From Paraburkholderia phytofirmans PsJN (GTDB taxonomy: Bacteria > Pseudomonadota > Gammaproteobacteria > Burkholderiales > Burkholderiaceae): DNA of 64,000 bases. The stretch spans positions 1,178,001 through 1,242,000 of the forward strand of contig NC_010681.1 in the NCBI RefSeq assembly GCF_000020125.1, in the 5' to 3' direction. The notes under the pieces were generated by a model. It did not search any database, was not told the DNA's origin, and worked only from the letters and a program-made list of their open reading frames with translations. Shown one piece after another: positions 10,947 to 20,597 of the stretch (positions are counted from its first letter, which is position 1; the number at the start of each line of letters is the position of its first letter). The position numbers and the translations under genes were made by a program.

Positions 10947-11145
10947 CCCTGCGCGGCGCGTACCGCGTCCGGCCGCTTGCGCCGGAACTGGGCGCGCAAC
11001 ATGCTGCTGAGTCTGGCCACGCTTCGCATGTCGTCTCCCGAGGAGACTTCCTGCGGCGCATGCCACATTCCGGTAAAGAATGATTTGACTCTCGCGCCGG
11101 TTCGGTTAAAGCTACGCCTTAGGGTTTCAAGGGGTTTTCGTCTGC

Positions 11146-11679
11146 ATGAGTCCGTCATTGACCGTTCGCCGTATCGCCGCTGATCAGGGCGCTGTTTTCC
11201 GCGAACTCCGTACTGCGTCGCTGCGGGAGGCACCGTATGCCTTCGGCGCCACGCTCGAGGACGCGTTGTCGGCTGACGCCGCCAGTTTCGACGCCACCGC
11301 TGCGGATCATGCGGTTTCCTTCACCTTCACCACCTTCATCCTCTACACCGAGGGCCATCCGGCGGGACTGATCGAAGCGTACTTCGACGATAGCGCGGCG
11401 CGCCGCGCGTTCGTTTGCGAACTGTGGGTGGCGCCGGCCGTGCGTCATCTGCGGGGCGGCGAGCTGCTGGTCGATTCGGCCGCCGCCTGGCTCGCAAATG
11501 AAGGCGCCACGGAAATCTACGCGTGGGTCGCCGACGCCAATCGAAATGCCATGCGCTTCTACGAGGCGCTCGGCTTCGGTCCGACCGGCGAGCACCGTCG
11601 CGTCACGCGCGCGCCGGACCAGGCCGAAAGCCTGCTGGTGCGCCACGTGCCGACCACGTCTCAGGTGTTTCAGCAGTGA
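11146..11679 (+). CDS. GNAT-family N-acetyltransferase
   Basis: A 177-residue acetyltransferase. The acetyl-CoA-binding core is recognisable: strand 4 as CELWVAPAVRH, followed by a glycine-containing loop RGGELLVDSA that replaces the usual R/QxxGxG/A, then YAWVADANRNAMRFYEALGF typical of motif B. The substrate cannot be predicted from sequence. It starts at ATG 11146, 200 bp after map and on the same strand; minC follows 220 bp downstream. Confidence 0.85.
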   Translation: MSPSLTVRRIAADQGAVFRELRTASLREAPYAFGATLEDALSADAASFDATAADHAVSFTFTTFILYTEGHPAGLIEAYFDDSAARRAFVCELWVAPAVRHLRGGELLVDSAAAWLANEGATEIYAWVADANRNAMRFYEALGFGPTGEHRRVTRAPDQAESLLVRHVPTTSQVFQQ

Positions 11680-11901
11680 TCTCGCGAGCGGCGCAACAGT
11701 CTGCCGCTCGATTCCCTTCCGCGTCTCTTCAGCGTCTGTCGCCGGATCATCGGCGCGGCGCGCGGCCCGAATGGCCACGGCGAGGCCGTCGCGTTGCCTG
11801 CGCTGGGCCGCGTCGTGATCGCGGCGGGCCGTTCTCCCGGCAAAAAAGCTGGCCGCGCGCGTCGACGCCTGTAAAATACGCAAAATTTTTTGCCGAACGC
11901 T

Positions 11902-12756
11902 ATGTCGCCCAAGAAATCGCCCTTTTTCGAACTTCGCAGCGGCTCTGTCGACACGCTCCTGTTCGTGGTCAAGACAACCGACCTCGACGCCATGCGTGCC
12001 GAACTGACCCGGCGCTTCGAGGCGACCCCCGAGTTTTTCGCTAACGACGTCGTCGCCATCGACGTGCGCCGTCTCGCCGAGAACGAACGCGTGCCGCTCG
12101 CCGACATCGCGCAACTGCTCGACAGCGTGCGCATGCGCCCCGTTGGCGTGGTCGCCAACCCGCAGCAGGCGTGGGCGGCCGAGTCGCAATTGCCGCTGCT
12201 CGAAGCCCGCGACCGCCGTGGCGCCACGAACGCCGCCAAATCCGCGGACGAAGACATCGCCAATGCCGCCGCTGCAGCGCCGGCTGTCACCGCCGCGACG
12301 GCCACGCCGCCTTCCGATCTGTTCGAGCTCGCCGCCGGCACGCCGGAAAACGGCACGCCGGCCACGGCCGCGGCCGTCGAGCCGGCTCCCGCCGCGGAGC
12401 CGGTACGTCTGGCCACATCGTCGCAAACCATGGTGGTGGACAAGCCGCTGCGCTCCGGTCAGCGCATTTACGCCAAGGGCGACCTGGTCGTGCTCGGCCT
12501 CGTGAGCTACGGCGCGGAAGTGATCGCGGAAGGCAACATCCATATTTACGCGCCGCTGCGCGGCCGGGCATTGGCCGGCGTGCAGGGCAATCACGACGCG
12601 CGCATTTTCTGCACGTGTCTCGAGCCGGAACTCATCTCGATCGCGGGCATCTATCGAACGACTGAGAACCCGCTGCCGGCCGACGTGCTCGGCAAGCCGG
12701 TGCAGATCTGGCTCGAAGAAGAAAAGTTGATGATCGAACCGCTGCGGCTCACCTAA
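11902..12756 (+). CDS. minC: Septum-site determining protein MinC
   Basis: Inhibits FtsZ polymerisation away from midcell. The 284-residue product has an N-terminal FtsZ-inhibiting domain (1 to about 105), a long Ala/Pro-rich linker (about 110-175) and a C-terminal beta-helix domain with [29 protein letters not shown] and the MinD-binding surface. The linker is longer than in E. coli, as in other Burkholderiales. The ATG at 11902 is preferred to a TTG twelve bases earlier. It is the first gene of minCDE. Confidence 0.96.
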
Positions 12757-12859
12757 GCGACGCGAAGCGCGCTGCGTCGATCAACCCGATGCACGCGGCG
12801 TTTCACGGCAAATATGGCCGCACATAATTGACGCATTTGACGAACACAAGGTAAGGGTA

Positions 12860-13675
12860 ATGGCAAAAATCATTGTGGTGACTTCGGGCAAGGGTGGCGT
12901 GGGCAAGACGACCACGAGCGCGAGTTTTGCATCGGCCCTCGCTCTGCGGGGCAGCAAAACCGCCGTGATCGACTTCGACGTCGGCCTGCGTAACCTCGAC
13001 CTCATCATGGGTTGTGAACGCCGCGTGGTGTACGACCTGATCAACGTGATCCAGGGCGAAGCCAATCTGAACCAGGCGCTTATCAAGGACAAGAAGTGCG
13101 AGAACCTGTTCATCCTGCCGGCCTCGCAAACGCGCGATAAAGACGCGCTGACCATGGAAGGTGTCGAGAAGGTCATCAACGATCTGATCGCGATGGACTT
13201 CGAATTCATCGTGTGCGATTCGCCGGCCGGTATCGAATCGGGCGCGCTGCTCGCCATGCATTTCGCCGACGAAGCGCTGATCGTGACGAATCCGGAAGTC
13301 TCGTCGGTGCGTGACTCGGACCGCATCCTCGGCATTCTGTCGTCGAAGACCAAGCGCGCGATCGAAGGCAAGGAGCCGATCAAGGAACATCTGCTGATCA
13401 CCCGCTACAACCCGAAGCGCGTCAGCGAAGGCGAAATGCTGTCGCTGACCGATATCCAGGAAATTCTGCGCATCGATCTGATCGGCGTGATTCCGGAATC
13501 GGAAGCGGTGCTGCACGCATCGAATCAGGGCTTGCCGGCGGTGCATCTGGACGGCACCGATGTGGCCGAAGCCTACAAAGACGTCGTGTCGCGTTTCCTC
13601 GGCGAGCAGAAGTCGCTTCGCTTTACCGATTACCAGAAGCCCGGGCTGCTGCAGCGCCTCTTCGGCACCAAGTAA
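12860..13675 (+). CDS. minD: Septum-site determining ATPase MinD
   Basis: A membrane-cycling ParA/MinD ATPase of 271 residues that recruits MinC to the membrane and is released by MinE. The deviant Walker A motif GKGGVGKTT starts at about residue 10, the Walker A' [11 protein letters not shown] near 39-49, and the C-terminal amphipathic membrane-targeting helix is the last 12 residues ([10 protein letters not shown] end). The gap to minC is 103 bp and to minE 14 bp. Confidence 0.98.
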   Translation: MAKIIVVTSGKGGVGKTTTSASFASALALRGSKTAVIDFDVGLRNLDLIMGCERRVVYDLINVIQGEANLNQALIKDKKCENLFILPASQTRDKDALTMEGVEKVINDLIAMDFEFIVCDSPAGIESGALLAMHFADEALIVTNPEVSSVRDSDRILGILSSKTKRAIEGKEPIKEHLLITRYNPKRVSEGEMLSLTDIQEILRIDLIGVIPESEAVLHASNQGLPAVHLDGTDVAEAYKDVVSRFLGEQKSLRFTDYQKPGLLQRLFGTK

Positions 13676-13689
13676 GGGGAGCGCACGTA

Positions 13690-13944
13690 ATGTCGATTCT
13701 TTCGTTTTTGCTGGGCGAGAAGAAGAAGTCCGCATCGGTAGCGAAGGAGCGCCTGCAGTTGATCATCGCGCATGAGCGCGCCGGCGGCCATGCGCCTGCC
13801 GATTATCTGCCTGCGTTGCAACGCGAACTGGTGGCCGTGATCTCGAAGTACGTGAAGATTTCCCATGACGATATTCGTGTGAGCCTCGAACGTCAGGACG
13901 ATCTCGAAGTGCTCGAGGTCAAGATCGAAATACCGCAGGCCTGA
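13690..13944 (+). CDS. minE: Cell division topological specificity factor MinE
   Basis: An 84-residue protein that stimulates MinD ATPase and drives pole-to-pole oscillation. The N-terminal amphipathic membrane-targeting start (MSILSFLLG), the anti-MinCD helix around [12 protein letters not shown], and the C-terminal dimerising domain are all present. It begins 14 bp after minD with GGGGAG upstream, so the two are translated from one mRNA. Confidence 0.97.
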   Translation: MSILSFLLGEKKKSASVAKERLQLIIAHERAGGHAPADYLPALQRELVAVISKYVKISHDDIRVSLERQDDLEVLEVKIEIPQA

Positions 13945-14260
13945 TCGTCCAGGGTCTGCGTCCTCTCGCGGCCGGTTTCATATGACGTGCTGCGCGCTTC
14001 GCTGCGTTGCGTCGAGATGACGTAACGCGGGGCGGCGCGCGAGTGCGCCGCTTCGTTGTGCCTCTTCGTTTTTCGTTGTTCCCACCTTCCTCTGTGTTCG
14101 TGCGCGTGTGCTTGAGTGGGCTTTCTCGCGCGTCGGCTGCACGTCGAAATAATCCGTTGCACTTCAGCGTATGGCGTTACACGTCCATGGTCAGCCGCTG
14201 CGTCCCCTCGCGCATTAAACGGATAACGCCGCCTTCGGTGTTCATCTACAGAGGGATAAC
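13945..14260. other. Intergenic region after minE
   Basis: A 316-bp stretch with no coding pattern I trust and no clear terminator. Near 14225-14255 it must carry the promoter and ribosome site of the following exported protein, but no strong -35/-10 pair can be read. Confidence 0.4.
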
Positions 14261-14572
14261 ATGAACAAGACCTTGCGTTTGCTGCTTGCCAACACCGTAT
14301 TGATCGCCGCCGGCGCAGCCGCCGTGGCATCGGCTTCGGCCGCGGAAGTCGTCGTGATCGCGCCGTCCGCGCCGCCGCCGGTGCGCTACGAAGCGGTGCC
14401 CGCGTCGCGCGTCGGCTACGTGTGGGATCGTGGTCACTGGCGCTGGGATCATGGCCGCTATGTGTGGATCGGCGGTCACTGGCAAGCCGAGCGTGTCGGC
14501 TATCACTGGGTGCCGGGACACTGGGTCGCGCACGGCCCGAATTATCACTGGGTTGAAGGCCACTGGGCGTAA
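14261..14572 (+). CDS. Exported YXWGXW-repeat protein
   Basis: A 103-residue protein with a Sec signal peptide (cleavage after ASASAAE region, about residue 29). The mature part carries four aromatic repeats of the YxWxxGxW type (YVWDRGHW, YVWIGGHW, YHWVPGHW, YHWVEGHW). This repeat family is common in Burkholderiales, is secreted or periplasmic, and has no known function. It precedes a tiny lipoprotein gene. Confidence 0.8.
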   Translation: MNKTLRLLLANTVLIAAGAAAVASASAAEVVVIAPSAPPPVRYEAVPASRVGYVWDRGHWRWDHGRYVWIGGHWQAERVGYHWVPGHWVAHGPNYHWVEGHWA

Positions 14573-14716
14573 CGCCACGAGCGTTGGCAATGCGCGGCAC
14601 GACACGGTGAATGCCGTGCGTGCCGCTGCTTCCATCTCGACGGGCGCAGACACATGCATACGTTGCGCACGCATTCGGCGTAGCGCTCGTCTGCGCCTGC
14701 TTCAGGAAACCATGTG

Positions 14717-14827
14717 ATGAAAAAGAATCTGCTTTTGATTGCCGTGCTGGCGGTCATGCTGGCCGGCTGCGTCGTCGTGCCTGCGCGGCCGGTGTATTTG
14801 CGAGCGCCGGCCGTCGTCGTCTACTGA
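14717..14827 (+). CDS. Very short lipoprotein (36 aa)
   Basis: MKKNLLLIAVLAVMLAGC is a textbook lipoprotein signal with the lipobox LAGC; only about 19 residues follow the lipidated Cys (VVVPARPVYLRAP and so on). Because of its size it is easily missed, but the signal, the start and the closely similar gene at 18171 support it. The stop overlaps the end of the convergent ClC gene by seven bases. Role unknown. Confidence 0.65.
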   Translation: MKKNLLLIAVLAVMLAGCVVVPARPVYLRAPAVVVY

Positions 14828-16245
14828 CGTGGTGCGTTGCTGCCGTTGGGGGCGTCGGCGAGCGGCTCGCCGTCGACGTTCTCCGCGGCCGGGACAGGCG
14901 CTTCGACCTCGGGCACTTCCGGCGTCGGCGCGGGCGCGGGTTGCGGCAACGGCGTCATATACCGCTCGGCCAGCGACTCATACAGCGGCGGCGTAAGGAG
15001 GCGCGATACGCGGCTCGAAATCAATGCGGTGGCCATCAGCGAGATCACCAATGCGTGGCCGTTGATCATCTCCATCACGATCACGAACGATGTAATCGGC
15101 GACTGCGTGACGGCGGCCAGATAGCCGACCATGCCGAGGGCGATCAGCATCGGCAGATCCATCGATTGGAACACCCGGTACAGCAGATCGCCGAAGCCCG
15201 CGCCGATTGACAGCGAAGGCGCGAAGATGCCGCCCGGGATGCCCGGCAAATAAGAACCGACCATCGAAATCATCTTCAGGAACGGATAAAACACCGACAA
15301 CTGCGCGTGGCCGTCGAGCAATCCGCGTGCTTCGGCGTAGCCGCTGCCGAAGGTCGTGCCGCCCGAAATCAGCCCGACCCCCGCGATCACGAAACCGCAC
15401 AGCGCGGCGAACGCGACCGGCCGCTCGCTGTGCAATTGACGCAGCGGCGCCGGAATCCAGCGCGCGGTATTCAGCAGCAGCCAGCCGAACACACCACCGG
15501 CGAGGCCCGTAACGACGGCCGTAAGCAGCACCGCCAGCGCCAGCACATTGGGAAAGTGCGCGCCGATCTGGATGGTTCCGAAATAGGTGTAGTTGCCATT
15601 CAAGCCGAGCGCGATCACGCCAGCGATGATGATCGCGGTAATCAGCACGCCGCTAGCGCGTGCCTCGAAGCTGCGCGTCAATTCCTCGATCGCGAACACG
15701 ATGCCGGCAAGCGGCGTATTGAATGCGGCGGACAAGCCCGCTGCCGCGCCCGCCAGCACGAGTTGCCGTTCGATCAGCGCGTTCGAGCGGGGATACAGCC
15801 GCCGCAGATTGAACATCAAGGCGGCGCCCACCTGCACGGTCGGCCCCTCGCGGCCGATCGTGAGGCCGCCGAGAATCGCCAGAAACGACACGGCGATCTT
15901 GCCGAACAGAATCCGGAAGGTCAGCAGCCGTGAACCGTATGCGCTCGTCCGGGAGTGAAGCGTGGCGATGACCTGCGGAATGCCGCTGCCTTCGGCGCCG
16001 CGAAAGAACTTGCGGGTGAGCCAGACGGCGAGTGCCGTGACCGCGGGGGTGATGATCAGCGGCGCCCACACATGCTGTTGCTGCACGGTGCGAAATTCGT
16101 TGTAACCCCAGTCGATCAGTCTCGCGTACAGCACCGCGGTTAGCCCGACTGCGATCGCACCAAGCCAGAAGACGCCGTATTGGCGCCACAGTCGCCTCGC
16201 GCGTCGAACGATGGCGGAAGATCGGATCGGAATGGACCGGGACAT
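14821..16245 (-). CDS. ClC-family chloride channel or Cl-/H+ antiporter
   Basis: A 474-residue inner-membrane protein with all three ClC signature regions: GSGIP (86-90), GREGP (131-135, with the gating Glu133) and GIPGGIFAPS further on. The retained gating glutamate is compatible with either exchange or gated conduction. Start 16245 (MSRSIPIR) is chosen because the open frame upstream has no transporter-like sequence. The C-terminal 45 residues are Pro/Glu/Ala-rich and cytosolic; no CBS domains are present. Confidence 0.9.
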   Translation of the reverse strand: MSRSIPIRSSAIVRRARRLWRQYGVFWLGAIAVGLTAVLYARLIDWGYNEFRTVQQQHVWAPLIITPAVTALAVWLTRKFFRGAEGSGIPQVIATLHSRTSAYGSRLLTFRILFGKIAVSFLAILGGLTIGREGPTVQVGAALMFNLRRLYPRSNALIERQLVLAGAAAGLSAAFNTPLAGIVFAIEELTRSFEARASGVLITAIIIAGVIALGLNGNYTYFGTIQIGAHFPNVLALAVLLTAVVTGLAGGVFGWLLLNTARWIPAPLRQLHSERPVAFAALCGFVIAGVGLISGGTTFGSGYAEARGLLDGHAQLSVFYPFLKMISMVGSYLPGIPGGIFAPSLSIGAGFGDLLYRVFQSMDLPMLIALGMVGYLAAVTQSPITSFVIVMEMINGHALVISLMATALISSRVSRLLTPPLYESLAERYMTPLPQPAPAPTPEVPEVEAPVPAAENVDGEPLADAPNGSNAPRQ

Positions 16246-16457
16246 GGGTTGTATGGAGGCGCAAAGGCAAAAGTATAAGGCGTGCCGGACCCGTAAATCC
16301 GCATGAAAGTATTTTGCAATAATGCAAAAGGGCTTTCTGTAAGTAGTTGAGCTAGCCTGCTGTACTAATGACCGAGCAGCGCGCTGCGCGATTCGGCAAA
16401 GATTATCGGTTTGGTCGGCTAAAATGCCTTGATGTTCGAACAACTCACAGGTCCTCA

Positions 16458-17462
16458 ATGAAGCGCGTCCTTATCGTCAAGGTCACTTCGCTCGGCGATA
16501 TCGTGCAGGCCCTGCCAGTGGTCGCCGATATCAAGCGCGCGTTTCCCGGCGTGCAGGTGGATTGGGCCGCCGACGAAGCATTCGCCGAAGTCGTGCACTG
16601 GAGCGAGAACGTGGACCGCGTGCTGTGCGCGCCGCTGCGCCGCTTCAAGAAAGCGCGCCGCTGGGCCGATTTCAAATCGATCTGGGCGTCGATCGCTGAA
16701 TTGCGCGCCTATCGCTACGATTTCATCCTCGACATTCAAGGCGTGTACAAGAGCGCGATCATTGCGTTTCTGGCGCGCTCGTCGCGGCGTATCGGCTACC
16801 TGGCTCCGGATCTCGGCGAGCGGGGCGCGGCGTTTGCCTATACCGGGCGATTCGGCCCGCGTCCCAAATGCAATGCGTGGCATGGCATGCGTATCAGCGC
16901 GGGCGAGGCGCTGGGCTACGAAATAGAAGGCCCGGCGGTGTTCAATCTGCGCTTGCCGGAACCCGCCAGTCTCCCGTTCGAGTCGAACGGCGCACCGGTC
17001 GCGGCGTTCTTTCACGCCACCTCGAAAGACGACAAGAAATGGCCGGTGGGCCATTGGGTGGCGATCGGCCGCGAACTGGCGCAGCGCGGTTTTCGCGTTG
17101 TGCTGCCGTGGGGCTCTGAGGGCGAGCGGCTCGAAGCGGAGCAGATCGCGTCGCAATTGCCGGGCGCAACCGTCCTGCCGAAAATGAGCGTGACCGAAAT
17201 CGCGCAGATGATCGACGCGTGCTCGCTCGTAGTCGGCACCGACACGGGCTTCGTCCATCTTGCGCACGCGCTGCAGAAGCGCACCGTCATGATCTTCGTG
17301 GCGACCCCGCCGTCGCATTACGGCATTGAATCGCCATACCGTTCAATCTCCATCGGCGACGGCCAGTCGGTGCCGCCCATCAGCGCCGCGCTCGAGGCGA
17401 TCGACTACGTCCACACCGAGGCGCACGACGTCACCGTGCAGCACGGCTCCACGGACGTCTGA
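16458..17462 (+). CDS. waaC: Lipopolysaccharide heptosyltransferase I
   Basis: Adds the first L-glycero-D-manno-heptose to Kdo in LPS inner-core synthesis at the cytoplasmic face of the inner membrane. The 334-residue GT9 glycosyltransferase opens with MKRVLIVKVTSLGDIVQALP, the N-terminal signature of WaaC, and has the donor-binding C-terminal region with FFHATSKDDKKWP and VVGTDTGFVHLAHAL. ATG at 16458 is selected because the frame upstream lacks family sequence. It stands alone, divergent from the ClC gene. Confidence 0.93.
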   Translation: MKRVLIVKVTSLGDIVQALPVVADIKRAFPGVQVDWAADEAFAEVVHWSENVDRVLCAPLRRFKKARRWADFKSIWASIAELRAYRYDFILDIQGVYKSAIIAFLARSSRRIGYLAPDLGERGAAFAYTGRFGPRPKCNAWHGMRISAGEALGYEIEGPAVFNLRLPEPASLPFESNGAPVAAFFHATSKDDKKWPVGHWVAIGRELAQRGFRVVLPWGSEGERLEAEQIASQLPGATVLPKMSVTEIAQMIDACSLVVGTDTGFVHLAHALQKRTVMIFVATPPSHYGIESPYRSISIGDGQSVPPISAALEAIDYVHTEAHDVTVQHGSTDV

Positions 17463-18170
17463 ACGCGGCGTCCTGAAGTCTTGCGCAATCGTTTGCTCGA
17501 AAAGAAAAGAGGCGCGACGCGCAGTCCGCTCAAACCACTGAGCGCTGCCTCGTAACGCCTCCGAAAACGCCCGTGTCGGGGAACAGCGGGCGGAGAGGAA
17601 TCGTCGCAATCAACGGACTCGGCCACGCACTGAGCGGTGGCATCGCGGACACGCCCGGTGTCGACGCGACGACCGCCGCCTCGCGGCCGGCCGGGTTCAC
17701 TTCTGATCATCTGCGGGATAGGGTGTGAATGTCCGCACGGTTTCGTGCAGCACATCGGCTTCCCCATAGCCGCCGATTCAAAAAGGCGCCGCGCATTACA
17801 CGCCTGTTAAATCTGTCGCTTTTCGTTGAGTGCCTATTGGCGATCCACGCATTTTTTCGCGCCGTCAAAAGCGGCTGCGCGCAGCATGCATTTCGTAGGC
17901 ACGTTGTCCGGCGGATTCACCTTGCACCGCGTATGCGCCGCCAGCAAGGCACGCGCCGGACCGGCACGTTCAAACCAGTATAGGCGGTGTTTTCCTCCGA
18001 TGTGAATTCGGCGTGATCGCGCTTCGAGCGCAGTGCGTTGCGTGCGTCGATCATGTAACACCTTGGTGATCTTCCCTTACAAATCGCAACGCTCGCGCAA
18101 AGCGCCGTCGTGTTCAATCGAGTCATTCGGGGTTTAGGCTCGAATGAATCTGACTCGACGGAGAATAACG
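17463..18170. other. 708-bp stretch without a recognised gene
   Basis: Several overlapping frames of 60-120 codons exist on both strands, but none has a plausible start with ribosome site plus a protein-like composition. A minus-strand frame starting at 18054 (MIDARNALRSKRDH) is broken after about 46 codons. The last 20 bp hold the GGAG site of the small lipoprotein at 18171. Confidence 0.4.
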
Positions 18171-18305
18171 ATGAAACGCTTGATCCTCAGCCTGATCGCA
18201 GGCACGCTGCTCGCAACGGCACTTGGTGGTTGCATCGTCGCGCCCGCGCCGGGCTACTACGGCGGCGGTGGCTATTACCACCATGGCGGCTACTACTACC
18301 GGTAA
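18171..18305 (+). CDS. Short Gly/Tyr-rich lipoprotein (44 aa)
   Basis: The signal MKRLILSLIAGTLLATALGGC ends in a lipobox LGGC, followed by IVAPAPG and a tail made of Gly, Tyr and His (GYYGGGGYYHHGGYYY). A GGAG lies eight bases before the ATG. The layout (short lipoprotein, V/I-V-x-P after the Cys) matches the gene at 14717, so the two probably belong to one family of small outer-membrane lipoproteins. Function unknown. Confidence 0.7.
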   Translation: MKRLILSLIAGTLLATALGGCIVAPAPGYYGGGGYYHHGGYYYR

Positions 18306-18358
18306 TCCAACCGACTGAGGCCGCGGCGTCTGCGATGGCGCCGCGGCACCCGTCCGCG

Positions 18359-18538
18359 TCAGGCCAGCAGCATTTCGAACGCGACGACCGCGGCGATGGC
18401 AGCGGCATTCGCCGCCAGCGCTTCCACCACGATGCCCTTCCATGTCGCCGGACGAAAGCGTAATGCAAGCAACAACGAACATAGCAGCGCCAGCGCAATG
18501 ATCATCACGACGTCTGCGTTGTGAAGATGAATGTTCAT
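18359..18538 (-). CDS. Small two-helix membrane protein (59 aa)
   Basis: Reading from ATG 18538, preceded by a strong GGAGG, gives MNIHLHNADVV followed by two hydrophobic stretches (MIIALALLCSLLLALRF and VVEALAANAAAIAAVVAFEMLLA) separated by RPATWKG. It is thus a probable inner-membrane hairpin protein. I recognise no family. It converges on the lipoprotein gene at 18171. Confidence 0.6.
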   Translation of the reverse strand: MNIHLHNADVVMIIALALLCSLLLALRFRPATWKGIVVEALAANAAAIAAVVAFEMLLA

Positions 18539-18744
18539 CCCTGCCTCCCCGTTAGCCGAAGGGTTATTTTGAATCGAGTATAGGCATGTCAAAAAGACGT
18601 GCAAGGCAGGGAATTTACTCAGGAATGCTCGGCAAGCGCAGAGCGTGACGCGGCGGGGAGGTGGGCTATGCCGCCGCGACGTGAGAGTCGCGCCGGGCGG
18701 CATCGAGCGAAGAGCAAAGCGCAAAGAGCGGAGAGCGGAGAGCG

Positions 18745-18770
18745 AAAAGTAAAAGCGCCGGGTTCGGCGC
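18745..18770 (-). terminator. Intrinsic terminator of the MFS gene
   Basis: Read on the minus strand, GCGCCG-AACC-CGGCGC (18770-18755) is followed by TTTTACTTTT. It lies seven bases after the MFS stop codon. Confidence 0.8.
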
Positions 18771-18776
18771 CTTTCG

Positions 18777-20084
18777 TTACATCAACTGCGTATCGCGCGT
18801 TTCACGCATGCACAGCACGCCGATCATGCTGACGGCCGCGGCGATCGACACATATGCGCCCACCCACGGCAGGCCGCCGCGCGCGGCGAGCATCTGCGCG
18901 ATATACGGCGCGACGGAGGCGCCGAGAATCCCACCGAGGTTGTACGACACACCGGCGCCGGTATAGCGCACGTTGGTGGGGAACAACTCCGGCAGCAGCG
19001 CGCCCATCGGCGCGAAGGTTACGCCCATCAGAAACAGTTCGATGACGAGGAACAGCAGCACCAGCGACGTCTGTCCGCTGCCGAGCAGCGGCGCCATCGT
19101 AAAGCCCGACAGGATCGCCGCGATGATGCCGACGATCAGCACCGGCTTGCGCCCATAGCGGTCTGCGGCCCAGGCCGACAGCGGCGTGGCGAGCGCCATG
19201 AACACCACAGCGATGCACAGCAGGCCGAGGAAGGTCGGCCGTGGAATATGCAACACGGAAACGCCGTACGACAGCGAAAACGTGGTGGCGTTGTAGAACA
19301 GCGTGTAGCAGACCACCATCGCGAGCGCGCCGAGCAGGGTCGGCACCCAGTGTTGCGACAGCAGGGTGGCGATCGGCACCTTGACGCGTTCCTGACGTTC
19401 GATCGCCGCCTGGAACGCCGGCGTCTCGGCGATTTTCAGGCGCACGTACAAACCGAGCGCAACCAGCACCGCGCTCACGAGGAACGGGACGCGCCAGCCC
19501 CAGCTGCGAAACTGCTCGTCGCTCAACGAGAGCGCCAGCGCGAAGAACAGGCCGTTGGACGCCAGAAAGCCGATCGACGGCCCGAGTTGCGGGAACATGC
19601 CGAACCAGCCGCGTTTGCCGGCCGGCGCGTTCTCGGTGGCGAGCAGCGCGGCGCCGCCCCATTCGCCGCCGAGGCCGATGCCCTGGCCGAAGCGCAAGAT
19701 GCACAACAGGATCGGCGCGAGGCTGCCGATCGAGTCGTAGCCAGGCACGAAACCGATCAGCGTGGTGGACACGCCCATCACCAGCAGCGATGCCACCAGC
19801 GTCGATTTACGGCCGATCCGGTCGCCGAAGTGGCCGAACAGGAACGAGCCGATCGGCCGCGCCACGAAGGCGATGCCGAACGTGACGAAAGCCGACAAGG
19901 CCTGCGCCGTCGCCGAGCCATGCGGGAAAAACACCGGTCCGATGACGAGCGCCGCGGCGGTCGCATAGACATAGAAATCGTAGAACTCGATCGCGGTGCC
20001 GATAAAGCTCGCGAAGATGATCCGCGAACTCTTGTTCTGCCCGGCCGCATTGGGCTGGGCCGCGGAAATCGGCGAAGTGGACAT
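18777..20084 (-). CDS. MFS transporter, metabolite:H+ symporter (MHS) family
   Basis: A 435-residue, 12-helix inner-membrane carrier. The N-terminal SFIGTAIEFYDFYVYATAAAL and the loop motif GHFGDRIGRKSTL, repeated in altered form as ADRYGRKPVL in the second half, identify the MHS branch (ShiA/ProP/KgtP type). The substrate cannot be deduced; relatives import dicarboxylates, shikimate or compatible solutes. The start at 20084 is preferred to the upstream in-frame start at 20156 because homology begins there. A terminator follows directly. Confidence 0.88.
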   Translation of the reverse strand: MSTSPISAAQPNAAGQNKSSRIIFASFIGTAIEFYDFYVYATAAALVIGPVFFPHGSATAQALSAFVTFGIAFVARPIGSFLFGHFGDRIGRKSTLVASLLVMGVSTTLIGFVPGYDSIGSLAPILLCILRFGQGIGLGGEWGGAALLATENAPAGKRGWFGMFPQLGPSIGFLASNGLFFALALSLSDEQFRSWGWRVPFLVSAVLVALGLYVRLKIAETPAFQAAIERQERVKVPIATLLSQHWVPTLLGALAMVVCYTLFYNATTFSLSYGVSVLHIPRPTFLGLLCIAVVFMALATPLSAWAADRYGRKPVLIVGIIAAILSGFTMAPLLGSGQTSLVLLFLVIELFLMGVTFAPMGALLPELFPTNVRYTGAGVSYNLGGILGASVAPYIAQMLAARGGLPWVGAYVSIAAAVSMIGVLCMRETRDTQLM

Positions 20085-20597
20085 GCAGGGTCTCCAAATG
20101 TCGTGATGCCGCCGGGCGCCCGGTTCGTAAGCCGGTGGTGCGTGTGGAGACGGCATCTTTGTTCAAATTCGTGCGTTTCGCTTTGTCGGCGGACCGGCGG
20201 GCGGCTCGTGGGACGCCGGCGACGCAAACAACGAAGCAACAGCTTACAACGGCAGCCGGCGAAGTTTGCCCGCGAAAGCGGCCATACCAGGGCAATAACC
20301 AGGCGGGAGGCTGACGCTTGCGACGTGCGAGGAAAGGCGGAGCGGCCGGCGCGGCGCGAAGCCGCGATGTTTTGCGATCACGGCAACGACAGGCCGCATC
20401 ACGCATCAAGCAGGCGGCGCTCGCGGATGGCGCGGCGGCGCTGCAATCGGGCTCATGCCGCGCCCGCGGGTGAGCAGGTGGCGTGAGCGGTGCCGGAAGG
20501 CTCCGGCGCAGGGAATCGGAAAATTATAGCGAGCACGGCCGCGCCGCAGCAAGGCAACGCCGGGTTTGCCGCGCGCTTTGCGCGAATATAACCGCGT
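20085..20597. other. 513-bp intergenic region
   Basis: Upstream DNA of the MFS gene. It is GC-rich, and no promoter, hairpin with T-run or believable ORF was found. Confidence 0.35.

Noticed and set aside
10931..11158. Minus-strand frame of about 75 codons (MTDSCRRKPLETLRRSFNRTG) between map and the GNAT gene
   Set aside because: It overlaps the ends of both neighbours, has no ribosome site, and its only support is a moderately protein-like composition.
17834..18061. Small minus-strand frames (MLHDRRTQRTALEARSRR; MIDARNALRSKRDH)
   Set aside because: Both are short, overlap each other in different frames, and neither has a convincing start; no decision possible.
19248..20486. 412-codon plus-strand frame opposite the MFS gene
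   Set aside because: Arg/Gln/His-rich shadow with no domain; the minus-strand MHS transporter is unambiguous.
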